Source of the DNA: Prevotella sp. CAG:485
GTDB taxonomy: Bacteria; Bacteroidota; Bacteroidia; Bacteroidales; Muribaculaceae
DNA: 30,706 nt
Assembly: GCA_000437495.1 (NCBI GenBank)
Contig: FR897808.1
Span: forward strand, 5,504 to 36,209
Reading direction: 5' to 3'
Shown: piece after piece, positions 17,308-24,604 of the stretch
How positions within the stretch are numbered: position 1 is the first letter of the stretch
Layout: every line of letters starts with the position of its first letter
Program-made: the position numbers and the translations under genes
The notes under the pieces: generated by a model
Seen by the model: only the letters and a program-made list of their open reading frames with translations
Told to the model about the DNA's origin: nothing
The model's database searches: none

Positions 17308-17968
17308 AGCCGGGTTTGGTGATTATATGTTTGCCGTATTCGCCGAGTTTGGCACGCAGGCGCGTTACGTTGACGTCTACCACCCTGTCAACGACAATGA
17401 CCTTGTCGGGCCAGATGGCATTGAGAATTTCCTGGCGACCGTAAACGCGGCCGGTGTTCGCCATGAGCAGAGCCAGAATCTCAAATTCCTTTTTCGGCAT
17501 CTTTACTTCCTTGCCGTCGATTGTGCATATCTTGCTGTGCAAAGAAACGCAGAGACTGCCGCATTTCAGCACATCCTGCGCCGCTGTCCGTCCGGAACGG
17601 CGAAGCACCGTACGGACCCGCGCCAGCACATTCTTAATGGAATAAGGCTTGGTGATGTAGTCGTCGGCGCCAAGGTTCAGCCCTTTCACCATATCGTCTT
17701 CCGAGTCCTTTGCCGTGCAGAAGATTATGGGAATCTCGGCCGTGTCTTTGCGGCGTTTCATAATCTCGGCTATCTGCGTGCCGCTTATCGCACCCAACAT
17801 TATGTCGAGCAGAATAAGGTCGAACGACGTCAGGTCGAGAGCCAGTGCCTCTTCAGCCGAAAGAGCTGTTGTTACCTCATAGCCTTCGTTTTCCAGATTG
17901 AAGCTGAGCACCTCACACAGAGTCTCCTCGTCATCAACCACCAAAATCCGTTTCTTGTCGCTGTTCAT
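17285..17968 (-). CDS. OmpR-family response regulator
   Basis: The 227-residue regulator has a receiver domain with acidic pocket DDEE (12-15), phospho-acceptor Asp 55 in LILLDIMLG, the conserved Thr of FCTAKDSE and Lys 107 in YITKPYS, then a winged-helix DNA-binding domain ending in GYGYAFVL. I chose the ATG at 17968, giving MNSDKKRILVVDDEE. A longer reading would begin at a TTG at 17980, but that codon lies inside a perfect -7 promoter element, so it cannot be the usual start. It forms a pair with the downstream kinase and overlaps it. Targets cannot be read from the sequence; the adjacent phosphate transporter is the obvious candidate. Confidence 0.94.
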   Translation of the reverse strand: MNSDKKRILVVDDEETLCEVLSFNLENEGYEVTTALSAEEALALDLTSFDLILLDIMLGAISGTQIAEIMKRRKDTAEIPIIFCTAKDSEDDMVKGLNLGADDYITKPYSIKNVLARVRTVLRRSGRTAAQDVLKCGSLCVSLHSKICTIDGKEVKMPKKEFEILALLMANTGRVYGRQEILNAIWPDKVIVVDRVVDVNVTRLRAKLGEYGKHIITKPGYGYAFVL

Positions 17969-17977
17969 ATACGGGTG

Positions 17978-17985
17978 CAAAGTTA
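17978..17985 (-). promoter_or_regulatory. -7 promoter element directly in front of the response regulator
   Basis: Minus-strand TAACTTTG, a perfect TAnnTTTG match, ends only 9 nt before the ATG at 17968. The transcript should therefore start within a few bases of the start codon, giving a leaderless or nearly leaderless mRNA. This element also excludes the upstream TTG as the start codon. Confidence 0.6.
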
Positions 17986-18048
17986 ACTATAAGCCGGCTT
18001 ATCTCACCACTGCTGCTGCAAGTTTAACAAAAACTTAATTCCGGGTAT

Positions 18049-18103
18049 AAAAAAGACATACAGGCAAGAGCGTAAGCATTGTGCCACGAACTTGCCTGTA
18101 TGT
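18049..18103 (-). terminator. Intrinsic terminator of the DUF3575-DUF3868 operon
   Basis: Bases 18056-18068 (ACATACAGGCAAG) are perfectly complementary to 18091-18103 over 13 bp, with a 22-nt loop. On the minus strand the stem is followed by C and then six Ts (complement of 18049-18054), a textbook terminator. It lies about 35 nt after the stop codon of the DUF3868 gene. Confidence 0.88.
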
Positions 18104-18138
18104 TCTGAAAATTGAATCTATTTCTAAGTTACAGAGAG

Positions 18139-19551
18139 TTATTTACCCTGGAAAGCCTGAATGGCTTCGAGCTGCTTCAGAGCGTCGGCAGCCTGCGGCA
18201 GAGAGTTCTGCAGCGTCTTGAGGATAGCAATGGCCGAGTCATAATCCTTGTTCATGGCAGAGAGCAGAGCCTGCGTGTAACGGGCTTCGTTGCTGTTTCC
18301 GGCTTTCTTCAGGAAACGGGCTGCCGAGATGCGGTCGCCGCGCTGCAGAGCGCTGTTGGCGGCGTTGAGGTTGGCGATGGGGTCGTCGGGGAACATGCGC
18401 ACGGCGATGTCGAAGACCTGATTGTAGGCGTCTGTGCCCGGCTTCATGCTCTGGGCGGCGAGATAGAACTCATGCAGCGAGAGCTTCTGAGGAGCTGTCT
18501 TCATAACCTCGATGATTTCGGTCACGTTGGTGTAGCTGCGAACCGTGTATTCAACGTTGTAATCGCTCTTGCGCAGACCGGGATATACATTCTTCAGCAA
18601 CCATGCATATTCCTCGGGATAAGTGGTCTGAATCTTCTTGTTCTTGGCATACGGTTCCAGATCGGAGGCCAGGATTTCCAGAATACCGTTCTTGTCGGCT
18701 ACGTCGTTGGTGTCGAGATATGCTTTCAGACCCTGGAAGTTGGCGGCGTCATAGGAAGTGGTGATGAAGCCCTCGGGGAACTTATACAGATTCTGAACAT
18801 ACTCTTCAAGAGCGGCGGTACGGCCTTTGGCCAGACGTACGTTATTCTCATACGAGCCTTCGGGTGATGCATAACCCTTTATTGCCATGGCTTTGAGCGT
18901 TACGTCCTTGTCGTTCTTCACCAGATTGATGGTATTGGTGATTTTGGCAAGTTCGGTCTTGTTGCGGCGGTAATTGGGGTCGATAACGGTTTTGTTGACG
19001 ATGAAGTCGATGTAAGCGGTGCCCTTCACGTTACGGATTTTGACTTTCTCAGCCACCGGCTCAATGTATGCGAACGCGGGTGTGAATGTGGGAGGTGTGA
19101 AGTTGATGCTCTTTACAGGCGTTTCAAAAGTGGCGGCGGTGTTTCCGCAGCAACCGTTTACCTGATAGTCCATTACCAGCTCGCAGCTGTTCATCCAGGC
19201 CTGGAAAGGCACGGCGGCGCGATAGTTGAAGATGGCTTTCTTGCCGTTACGGAGCAGGTTTACTGTGCCGTCGTCATTACGTTTGTGGTAGTAATAGCGG
19301 TTGTGTCCGGCAAAGGTTACCGAAGGCAGAGCCTGCATGTTGGAACCTGAGCGAAGCACCGGGGTGACGCGCAATTCCTGATTCGACTTGATTGGGAATT
19401 TGGTGTAGTCGAGCAACATCGACACATCAAGATTCTGCCCGTTTTTCACTGCATTTACATTTTGCACCTGCAGTTCGCTTTCGCTGTATTTAATCCCGGC
19501 CAGAGCCAGAATAGGGCAGAGCAGCATGGCCAGAAATATCTTTGTTTTCAT
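18139..19551 (-). CDS. DUF3868-type protein with OmpA-like and TPR-like regions
   Basis: The 470-residue exported protein has a signal peptide (about 1-18). Residues 20-155 form a beta-rich DUF3868-like domain with a CC pair (VNGCCGN, about 131-137). Residues 165-258 look like an OmpA C-terminal (peptidoglycan-binding) domain, with AIKGYASPEGSYENNVRLAKGRTAALEEYV. The C-terminal 90 residues resemble tetratricopeptide helices (AANSALQRGDRISAARFLKKAG). It probably anchors an outer-membrane structure to peptidoglycan in the periplasm. DUF3575 and DUF3868 genes often accompany FimA/Mfa fimbrial genes in Bacteroidales, but no fimbrillin gene lies here. It follows the DUF3575 gene by 62 nt and ends at a strong terminator. 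Confidence 0.8.
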   Translation of the reverse strand: MKTKIFLAMLLCPILALAGIKYSESELQVQNVNAVKNGQNLDVSMLLDYTKFPIKSNQELRVTPVLRSGSNMQALPSVTFAGHNRYYYHKRNDDGTVNLLRNGKKAIFNYRAAVPFQAWMNSCELVMDYQVNGCCGNTAATFETPVKSINFTPPTFTPAFAYIEPVAEKVKIRNVKGTAYIDFIVNKTVIDPNYRRNKTELAKITNTINLVKNDKDVTLKAMAIKGYASPEGSYENNVRLAKGRTAALEEYVQNLYKFPEGFITTSYDAANFQGLKAYLDTNDVADKNGILEILASDLEPYAKNKKIQTTYPEEYAWLLKNVYPGLRKSDYNVEYTVRSYTNVTEIIEVMKTAPQKLSLHEFYLAAQSMKPGTDAYNQVFDIAVRMFPDDPIANLNAANSALQRGDRISAARFLKKAGNSNEARYTQALLSAMNKDYDSAIAILKTLQNSLPQAADALKQLEAIQAFQGK

Positions 19552-19613
19552 AGGTGATTCTTTGTTAGTGGGTGAATGTGTTCAAAAATTCAGACAACGT
19601 TGCTGTTCAGGTA

Positions 19614-20246
19614 TCAGAACACGTATACGAGGTTCACAGCCAGTTTGGTGGGACCAACATAGTTATGCACCTTGTTGTCCTGAATCTTGTAGTCGAGCTT
19701 GCCCTGATTGGCCTTGTTGATGCTCCAGCGGTCATAGCGCGAGTAAATCCAGCCAATGCCTATCTCAGCCTCTATGTTCCAGTGCGTTCCGAGGCTCCAG
19801 GCGTAACCGTATGCTATGCCGGCGCCTACGCCCCAGCCTTTCCAGCGCTCATCCTTGAGCTGTTTGAAGCGGTTGTTGAGGAAGTTGGGCAGGAAGCCGA
19901 TATTGCCGACGTTATACATGCCGCCCATTACCTGCAGAGCCAGGAAGCTGCCCTGGAATTTCTCGCAGAACCAGTAGCGAGCCTCGGGCTGTACCCACCA
20001 GCGTTCCCAATAACGGCGCTGATGACTGCCGTGTCCCCACCAGCCGTGTTTCACCGGCCAGTAGTTGACGTCGGTAGATATATCAAGACTCCATTTCGGT
20101 GCAAGACCGAATTCAATACCCAGGTTGGCAACAGCACCGGCATCGTGCAGCAGATTGGTCTTTATGGCCACGTCCTGAGCGCGCAGGCCGCCTCCGAAAA
20201 GAACAGCCATGGCAAGTGCCAGCATTACTTTAATGGATGTTTTCAT
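19614..20246 (-). CDS. DUF3575-type outer-membrane barrel protein
   Basis: The 210-residue protein has a signal peptide (1-23, ending LRAQ) and a beta-rich body with alternating hydrophobic strands and many aromatic residues (W/Y). It ends in the strand KLAVNLVYVF with a terminal Phe, as in outer-membrane beta-barrels. It matches the pattern of DUF3575: AIKTNLLHDAGAVANLGIEF near the N-terminus, then WSLDISTDVNYWPV. Function is not established; partners are usually DUF3868 and fimbrial proteins. It is the first gene of a two-gene operon. An 8-bp inverted repeat (20250-20257/20276-20283) begins 4 nt before its start codon. Confidence 0.85.
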   Translation of the reverse strand: MKTSIKVMLALAMAVLFGGGLRAQDVAIKTNLLHDAGAVANLGIEFGLAPKWSLDISTDVNYWPVKHGWWGHGSHQRRYWERWWVQPEARYWFCEKFQGSFLALQVMGGMYNVGNIGFLPNFLNNRFKQLKDERWKGWGVGAGIAYGYAWSLGTHWNIEAEIGIGWIYSRYDRWSINKANQGKLDYKIQDNKVHNYVGPTKLAVNLVYVF

Positions 20247-20249
20247 AAT

Positions 20250-20283
20250 TGTGTGTTTTATCTTTTGCTATTATTAACACACA
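20250..20283 (-). promoter_or_regulatory. Inverted repeat just upstream of the DUF3575 gene
   Basis: TGTGTGTT (20250-20257) and AACACACA (20276-20283) are perfect 8-bp arms separated by 18 nt. In RNA they would form a hairpin ending a few bases before the start codon; in DNA they could be an operator. No TAnnTTTG element was found here, so control may use another sigma factor. Confidence 0.4.
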
Positions 20284-20355
20284 ACCGGCAATTAGGGTTT
20301 TACCTTTGTTAAATTTGCATAATAAGAATTTCAGACAAGGGTGCTGACGACCCGC

Positions 20356-21762
20356 CTATTCGAGCACAGGCACGGAGGGATTGATAAGGAAAACCCGCTC
20401 TGTGCTGCGGGTGAGAGCCGTATAGAGCCAGCGGTAATAATCCTCGCCGAAGGCGTCGGGACGTATGCCCGCAAGGTCTATATACACATGCTTCCACTGG
20501 CCACCCTGGGCTTTGTGGCAGGTGATGCAATACGAGTGTTTTATCTGAAGAGCGTTGTAATACGGATCCTTGTCGGCCAGCCGCATTTTCTCGGTCAGGT
20601 CTCCCTCGTAAGAGTTCATTATGCGGCCGTGCAGCTGCGCCATCTCCAGGGCATTCAGCGCCGGACCCGGAAGTTCGAGGGTGCTTAACAGCAGCTTTGC
20701 CGCTATCGGACCCTCGCGTCCCGGGAAGTTCAGCTCGGCATCGGCAAACCGATATCCGTAACGCTCTTCCACACTGCCTATCCAGCTTATGCAGGCCATA
20801 TCGCCGTTGGCCAACAGAGGATTGCGCTCGCGACGCGCCCAGAAATAATTATTGTGAGTTACAAGCACATGTTCGCCGCGCCCTATCTCCTCGTCGGCAT
20901 AGAGAATGCGGCAGCGGATGTCGCGGTTGATGAGATTGGCACGCCAGTTGCTGCGTGTTACCACTATGGTGTCGTCATGACCTACTTTGCTTATCGAGCT
21001 GGTGTAATAGTCCTCGAGGTCGCGGCCCTCAACCACCGTAACATCGTCGGGAAAATTCTTTGCATCGAGCACCAGTTCAGGCTCGTTGGTTTCGCCGGTG
21101 ATGAACTTGCGCGCGAGAGTGGCATTATAGAGCACACCGCTCTCGGCAGCCTGCCGCAACGGCGTCTTCAGAATACCGTAAATAGGGTTGAGACCTAAGC
21201 TTCGGAGCCTGTCCACGTTCATAGCCACGCTGTCTGTCTGGCCCACCGGCGGCAGCTGAGCCGTGTCGCCCATCAGCACCAACGAACAGCCCGCACCGGA
21301 ATAGACATAGCGCACCAACATTTGCAGCAGCGATTTGCGCATATCCTTGGCATCGCCAATCAGCGAGGCCTCGTCAACAACAAAAATGGTATCTTCGTTA
21401 CGGTTGGGAGCCGGGGCATAACGCAACGCGCCGCCGTCGGCCACCGGGCGGAAAAGCCTGCGGTGAATGGTGGAAGCCTGCAGCGAGGAGAAATTGGAAA
21501 ACACCTTTGCCGCCCGGCCTGTGGGCGCCAACAGCACCACTTTGGCGCCCATTTTTCTCAGCGCATTGACCCATGAACCCATCAGCGTGGTCTTGCCTGT
21601 GCCGGCAAAGCCGTTGAGTACAAACACATCGCGCGGACCGCGGCTCACGGCAAAACGGCACAGTGAGTGTAACACCTCATCCTGCTCTTCCGATGGTGTG
21701 AAAGGGAATATTCCGCGGGCCAGATTATAAAGCGGACCGCTGCTGTCGGTAATCGTTTCCAC
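20356..21762 (-). CDS. RecD2-like ATP-dependent DNA helicase (AAA family)
   Basis: The 468-residue superfamily 1 helicase has Walker A GFAGTGKTT (51-59), motif Ia-type LLAPTGRAAKVF (78-89), Walker B FVVDEAS (127-133), motif III MGDTAQLPPVG (164-174), and C-terminal UvrD_C_2-type motifs SYCITCHKAQGGQW and WLYTALTRSTERVFLI. It is much shorter than full RecD2 (about 700-800 residues) because it lacks the N-terminal extension; this short form is common in Bacteroidetes. It likely acts in DNA repair or replication. The frame opens with a GTG at 21762 and has no ATG before the Walker A motif, so GTG is the likely start. No RecB or RecC partner is nearby. Confidence 0.9.
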   Translation of the reverse strand: METITDSSGPLYNLARGIFPFTPSEEQDEVLHSLCRFAVSRGPRDVFVLNGFAGTGKTTLMGSWVNALRKMGAKVVLLAPTGRAAKVFSNFSSLQASTIHRRLFRPVADGGALRYAPAPNRNEDTIFVVDEASLIGDAKDMRKSLLQMLVRYVYSGAGCSLVLMGDTAQLPPVGQTDSVAMNVDRLRSLGLNPIYGILKTPLRQAAESGVLYNATLARKFITGETNEPELVLDAKNFPDDVTVVEGRDLEDYYTSSISKVGHDDTIVVTRSNWRANLINRDIRCRILYADEEIGRGEHVLVTHNNYFWARRERNPLLANGDMACISWIGSVEERYGYRFADAELNFPGREGPIAAKLLLSTLELPGPALNALEMAQLHGRIMNSYEGDLTEKMRLADKDPYYNALQIKHSYCITCHKAQGGQWKHVYIDLAGIRPDAFGEDYYRWLYTALTRSTERVFLINPSVPVLE

Positions 21763-21886
21763 AGTGAATAAAGACCGACCGATGTTTGCCTTGCTTGGTA
21801 AATTAGGAGCGCATCGGCGGCTATCAATTAAACGCTAATAATTGTGAAAAAATTGCTTATGGCCTTTTCGGTAGAAAAATTTTTAT

Positions 21887-21894
21887 TAACTTTG
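21887..21894 (+). promoter_or_regulatory. -7 promoter element for the tRNA-Pro gene
   Basis: TAACTTTG matches TAnnTTTG perfectly and lies 23 nt before the first base of the tRNA. A T-rich stretch (21865-21868) lies at about the distance expected for the -33 element. Confidence 0.6.
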
Positions 21895-21917
21895 CGGCTG
21901 AAAAACAAACCGGCCCT

Positions 21918-21992
21918 CGGGGTGTAGCGCAGTCCGGTTAGCGCACCTGCTTTGGGAGCAGGGGGTCGAAGGTTCGAATCCTTTCACCCCGA
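21918..21992 (+). tRNA. tRNA-Pro (anticodon UGG)
   Basis: All arms pair. Acceptor 21918-21924 pairs with 21985-21991 (7 bp), with discriminator A at 21992. The D stem is GCGC 21927-21930 with 21941-21944. The anticodon stem CCTGC 21946-21950 pairs with GCAGG 21958-21962 around loop TTTGGGA, anticodon TGG. The T arm is 21968-21972 with 21980-21984 around TTCGAAT. The 3' CCA is not encoded (CAA follows). It has its own promoter element and an intrinsic terminator. Confidence 0.97.
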
Positions 21993-22000
21993 CAAGAAGG

Positions 22001-22043
22001 AAAGTGCTGAAATTCCAGAGAGTTAGGAAGTTCGGCACTTTTT
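22001..22043 (+). terminator. Intrinsic terminator after tRNA-Pro
   Basis: AAAGTGCTGAA (22001-22011) pairs with TTCGGCACTTT (22031-22041) over 11 bp with one G-U. An inner TTCC/GGAA pairing shortens the loop. A run of five Ts (22039-22043) ends the structure, which starts 8 nt after the tRNA. Confidence 0.88.
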
Positions 22044-22054
22044 GTATACCCTTA

Positions 22055-22074
22055 CATGGCCGGGCATGGCCGGG
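22055..22074. repeat. Two tandem copies of a 10-bp unit
   Basis: CATGGCCGGG occurs twice back to back (22055-22064, 22065-22074) between the tRNA terminator and the exonuclease gene. Each copy contains the palindrome GGCC. There is no known role. Confidence 0.6.
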
Positions 22075-22099
22075 CGTTTGCAACACTAAGATTGAATTG

Positions 22100-23011
22100 A
22101 TGCTGATGAAGGCAATATGTTTTGATATTGAAGCCACCGACTTGGGCGAAATGCTTGAACTGTCGGTGTTCAGTTATCCCGATAAAAAGGAAATTTACCA
22201 CAGTTATTATCACCCGGTCCGTTCAAAAGAATGGAAGACCACCGAAGCCATTCACCATATCACTCCGGCCATGGTGGCTGATGCTCCGCAGTTTGAGGCT
22301 GAGAAAAATAAGGTGCAGAAGGTGGTGGATAACTGTGATGTGATTGTGGGCTTTGCCGTGGGTAACGATTTGCGCTACCTGCGTCATGCCGGCATCAACA
22401 TTGCTCAGAATAAGAAGGTGATTGACGTGCGCGACCTTTTCGGCCTGGTGAAAGGACGCGAGTTTGGCATAGAGTATGACAGCGCTCCGTCGTTGTCGAA
22501 ATGTGCCTCGCTGGTAGGCATGGACTTTGCCGAAGAAACGGATGCCCACAGTGCCACCAACGACACTCTGGCCACGCTCAATCTGCTTGATGTGTTGCTC
22601 GACTGTGAGAAGAGCCAACTCAATATGCAGTTCATTGCCGATGTGCAAAAACGTCTTGAGGAGGCTCATGAACAGAAGTTGCGTGAGTTGGCCCGCGGGG
22701 TGATTCGGTTTATCCCCATTGACTCCAACAATGGCTATAAGCTGAAAAACAACCGTATGGTAGATGTGGAAGATGTCGTTGAGGGTGAACTGCGTGTGGC
22801 GGTGGAAAGCCGGTTTATGGCCGAGCATGACGTGCGTCTGATGTTTGAAAAACGGGCGGATAAATTTCGCGCAAGCACTTACAGGCTGCGTCCTGCCGAC
22901 AAGGAACGCTTTCTGAAATATTCCAACGTATATAACCCGGTTCAGGAAATGATTTGCCGCACCCGCTACGGGCGTCATTCGCGCTCTAAACTAGGGTTTG
23001 ATGTCAAGTAA
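22100..23011 (+). CDS. 3'-5' exonuclease (DnaQ-like) with extra C-terminal domain
   Basis: The 303-residue protein begins MLMKAICFDIEATD. The DxE of exonuclease motif I is CFDIEATD, motif II is suggested by GFAVGNDLRYLRH, and the ExoIII-type motif near HSATNDTLATLNLL supplies the conserved His and Asp, so residues 1-180 form a DEDDh-type nuclease fold. Residues of about 190-303 are a separate basic, mixed segment I cannot assign. The start is the ATG at 22100; a second ATG at 22106 is equally plausible. The open frame extends further upstream through the tRNA terminator, so longer starts are rejected. It lies 26 nt before the next gene and is likely cotranscribed with it. Confidence 0.85.
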   Translation: MLMKAICFDIEATDLGEMLELSVFSYPDKKEIYHSYYHPVRSKEWKTTEAIHHITPAMVADAPQFEAEKNKVQKVVDNCDVIVGFAVGNDLRYLRHAGINIAQNKKVIDVRDLFGLVKGREFGIEYDSAPSLSKCASLVGMDFAEETDAHSATNDTLATLNLLDVLLDCEKSQLNMQFIADVQKRLEEAHEQKLRELARGVIRFIPIDSNNGYKLKNNRMVDVEDVVEGELRVAVESRFMAEHDVRLMFEKRADKFRASTYRLRPADKERFLKYSNVYNPVQEMICRTRYGRHSRSKLGFDVK

Positions 23012-23037
23012 TTTGCCGAACGTCTTTTTAAATTGAT

Positions 23038-24525
23038 ATGAAAAAGCTTCTATTTATAGCATTGTTCCTTGCATCTGTCCTCTGTGCCTCGGCCCAGAAA
23101 GCGCCAAAGCGCGAATTCCGCGGCGCGTGGCTTCACGTCATCGGTCCGGTGAAATATACCGGCAAAACCACCGACCAGACCAAGGCTTTTATTATCGACA
23201 AGCTCGACAAGCTGCAGCAGGCCGGCTGCAACGCCGTTATCTTCCAGGTTCGTCCGTGTGCCGATGCGTTATATCAGTCGGAGCTTGAGCCTTGGAGCCA
23301 GTATCTCACGGGCAAACGCGGCAAGGCGCCGTCGCCTATGTGGGACCCGTTGCAGTTCACCATTGACGAAGCGCACAAAAGGGGTATGGAATTGCATGCT
23401 TGGCTCAACCCTTACCGCATCTCTACAAGTGCCTCGGAGGTGTTGCCCTCAAGCCATATCGCCGCCAAAGAACCATGGCGCACGTTTAAATACGACAACA
23501 AGATTTTCTTCGACCCCGGCATACCCGAAAACCGCGAATATATAATCAAGGTTGTGCGCGACATTGTGCAGCGCTATGATGTGGACGCCATCCACATTGA
23601 CGACTATTTCTACCCATATCCCGTGCCCGGACGCGAGATTCCCGACCGGGCCACATATCAGAAGTATGGCAACGGCATGAATGTGGGCGACTGGCGCCGT
23701 CATAATGTGGATTTGCTGATTGAGGAGCTCAACACGGCCATAAAATCTGCAAAGCCCTGGGTGCGTTTCGGCGTCTCTCCCTTCGGAATCTGGCGTAACA
23801 AGAAAACGGACCCTCGCGGCTCTGAGAGCAACGGTTTGCAAAACTACGATGCTCTGTATGCCGATGTGCTGCTCTGGACCAAAAACAAATGGGTGGATTA
23901 TATTGCTCCTCAGCTTTACTGGGAGCTTGACCTCAGTGCCGCCCCGAGCCGCAAACTGGTGAAATGGTGGAACGACAATGCCAATGGCGTCGACCTCTAC
24001 ATAGGTCAGGACACCAAACGGACAATGGATAAGGCCGATACGCAGGCAGGTCGCCCTAATGAGCTGCAGACCAAGATTGAGCTGAGCCGCAGTCTGCCCA
24101 ACGTAGGTGGCAATATTTGGTGGCACGGATATTGGGTCACCGACAACTACAAGGGTGTGCGCGACCGTCTGGCTGAGGATTTCCAATCCACTATAGCGTT
24201 GCCGCCGGCCTACGGCGACCCGAACGTCAGGCCAAAGGCTCCCGAGCATCTGAAGACTCACGTGCATCACGACTCCATGACGGCCGAATGGCACAGCCCG
24301 AAGAAAGGTTCTAAGGAGGAATCAACAGATGCTGTCCGCTTTGTTGTGTATCTCTTCTTCCCCGGCGAGAAGATTGACCTTGACAACTCTGAGGCTATAG
24401 TGGCTCTCACTCCTTACAACAAGGTTTTGATGCCCGGTGTGATAGAAAAGGGCTCTACAATCGTGGTAACGTCGCTTGACCGCCTTAACCGCGAAAGCGC
24501 CCCCACTTCCTTAGTCGTCAAGTAA
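23038..24525 (+). CDS. Family 10-like glycosyl hydrolase (GHL10/DUF187), exported
   Basis: The 495-residue protein starts with a signal peptide (about 1-19, LCASAQ). The GHL10 TIM-barrel domain begins at REFRGAWLHVIG and runs to about residue 385, with QVRPCADALY, LHAWLNPYRIS, DAIHIDDYFYPYP and the PQLYWEL strand. The C-terminal region (about 400-495) is FN3-like. Characterised GHL10-type proteins act on peptidoglycan-derived glycans or other polysaccharides, but the substrate here cannot be read from sequence. The acidic residues of IDDYF are likely catalytic-site residues by family position. It follows the exonuclease gene by 26 nt and ends before a bidirectional terminator. Confidence 0.9.
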   Translation: MKKLLFIALFLASVLCASAQKAPKREFRGAWLHVIGPVKYTGKTTDQTKAFIIDKLDKLQQAGCNAVIFQVRPCADALYQSELEPWSQYLTGKRGKAPSPMWDPLQFTIDEAHKRGMELHAWLNPYRISTSASEVLPSSHIAAKEPWRTFKYDNKIFFDPGIPENREYIIKVVRDIVQRYDVDAIHIDDYFYPYPVPGREIPDRATYQKYGNGMNVGDWRRHNVDLLIEELNTAIKSAKPWVRFGVSPFGIWRNKKTDPRGSESNGLQNYDALYADVLLWTKNKWVDYIAPQLYWELDLSAAPSRKLVKWWNDNANGVDLYIGQDTKRTMDKADTQAGRPNELQTKIELSRSLPNVGGNIWWHGYWVTDNYKGVRDRLAEDFQSTIALPPAYGDPNVRPKAPEHLKTHVHHDSMTAEWHSPKKGSKEESTDAVRFVVYLFFPGEKIDLDNSEAIVALTPYNKVLMPGVIEKGSTIVVTSLDRLNRESAPTSLVVK

Positions 24526-24541
24526 CCCTGCAGGCAACAAT

Positions 24542-24580
24542 AAATTCAGGGTCTCCCGAAGTTGGAAGGCCCTGATTTTT
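24542..24580. terminator. Terminator between the GHL10 and mrp genes
   Basis: TCAGGG (24546-24551) pairs with CCCTGA (24570-24575), extended by A-T pairs on the outside, and is followed by TTTTT (24576-24580). It terminates the + strand gene. On the minus strand it is followed by a T-rich stretch and probably also ends the mrp operon. Confidence 0.75.
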
Positions 24581-24604
24581 CGTCTTTTGGAGTTGAGTGG
24601 CGGG

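Noticed and set aside
17969..17980. TTG start at 17980 extending the response regulator by four residues
   Set aside because: The codon lies inside a perfect -7 promoter element, and the ATG at 17968 gives the conserved N-terminus.
21645..21827. 60-residue minus-strand open frame overlapping the helicase start
   Set aside because: It overlaps the N-terminal coding region of the helicase in another frame and shows no features.
21918..22074. Mobile element insertion at the tRNA-Pro 3' end
   Set aside because: No duplicated tRNA 3' end, integrase, or change in gene content follows. The downstream genes look like ordinary chromosome.
22004..22099. Extension of the exonuclease gene upstream to 22004
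   Set aside because: It would run through the tRNA-Pro terminator hairpin. The conserved domain begins at the ATG at 22100 or 22106.
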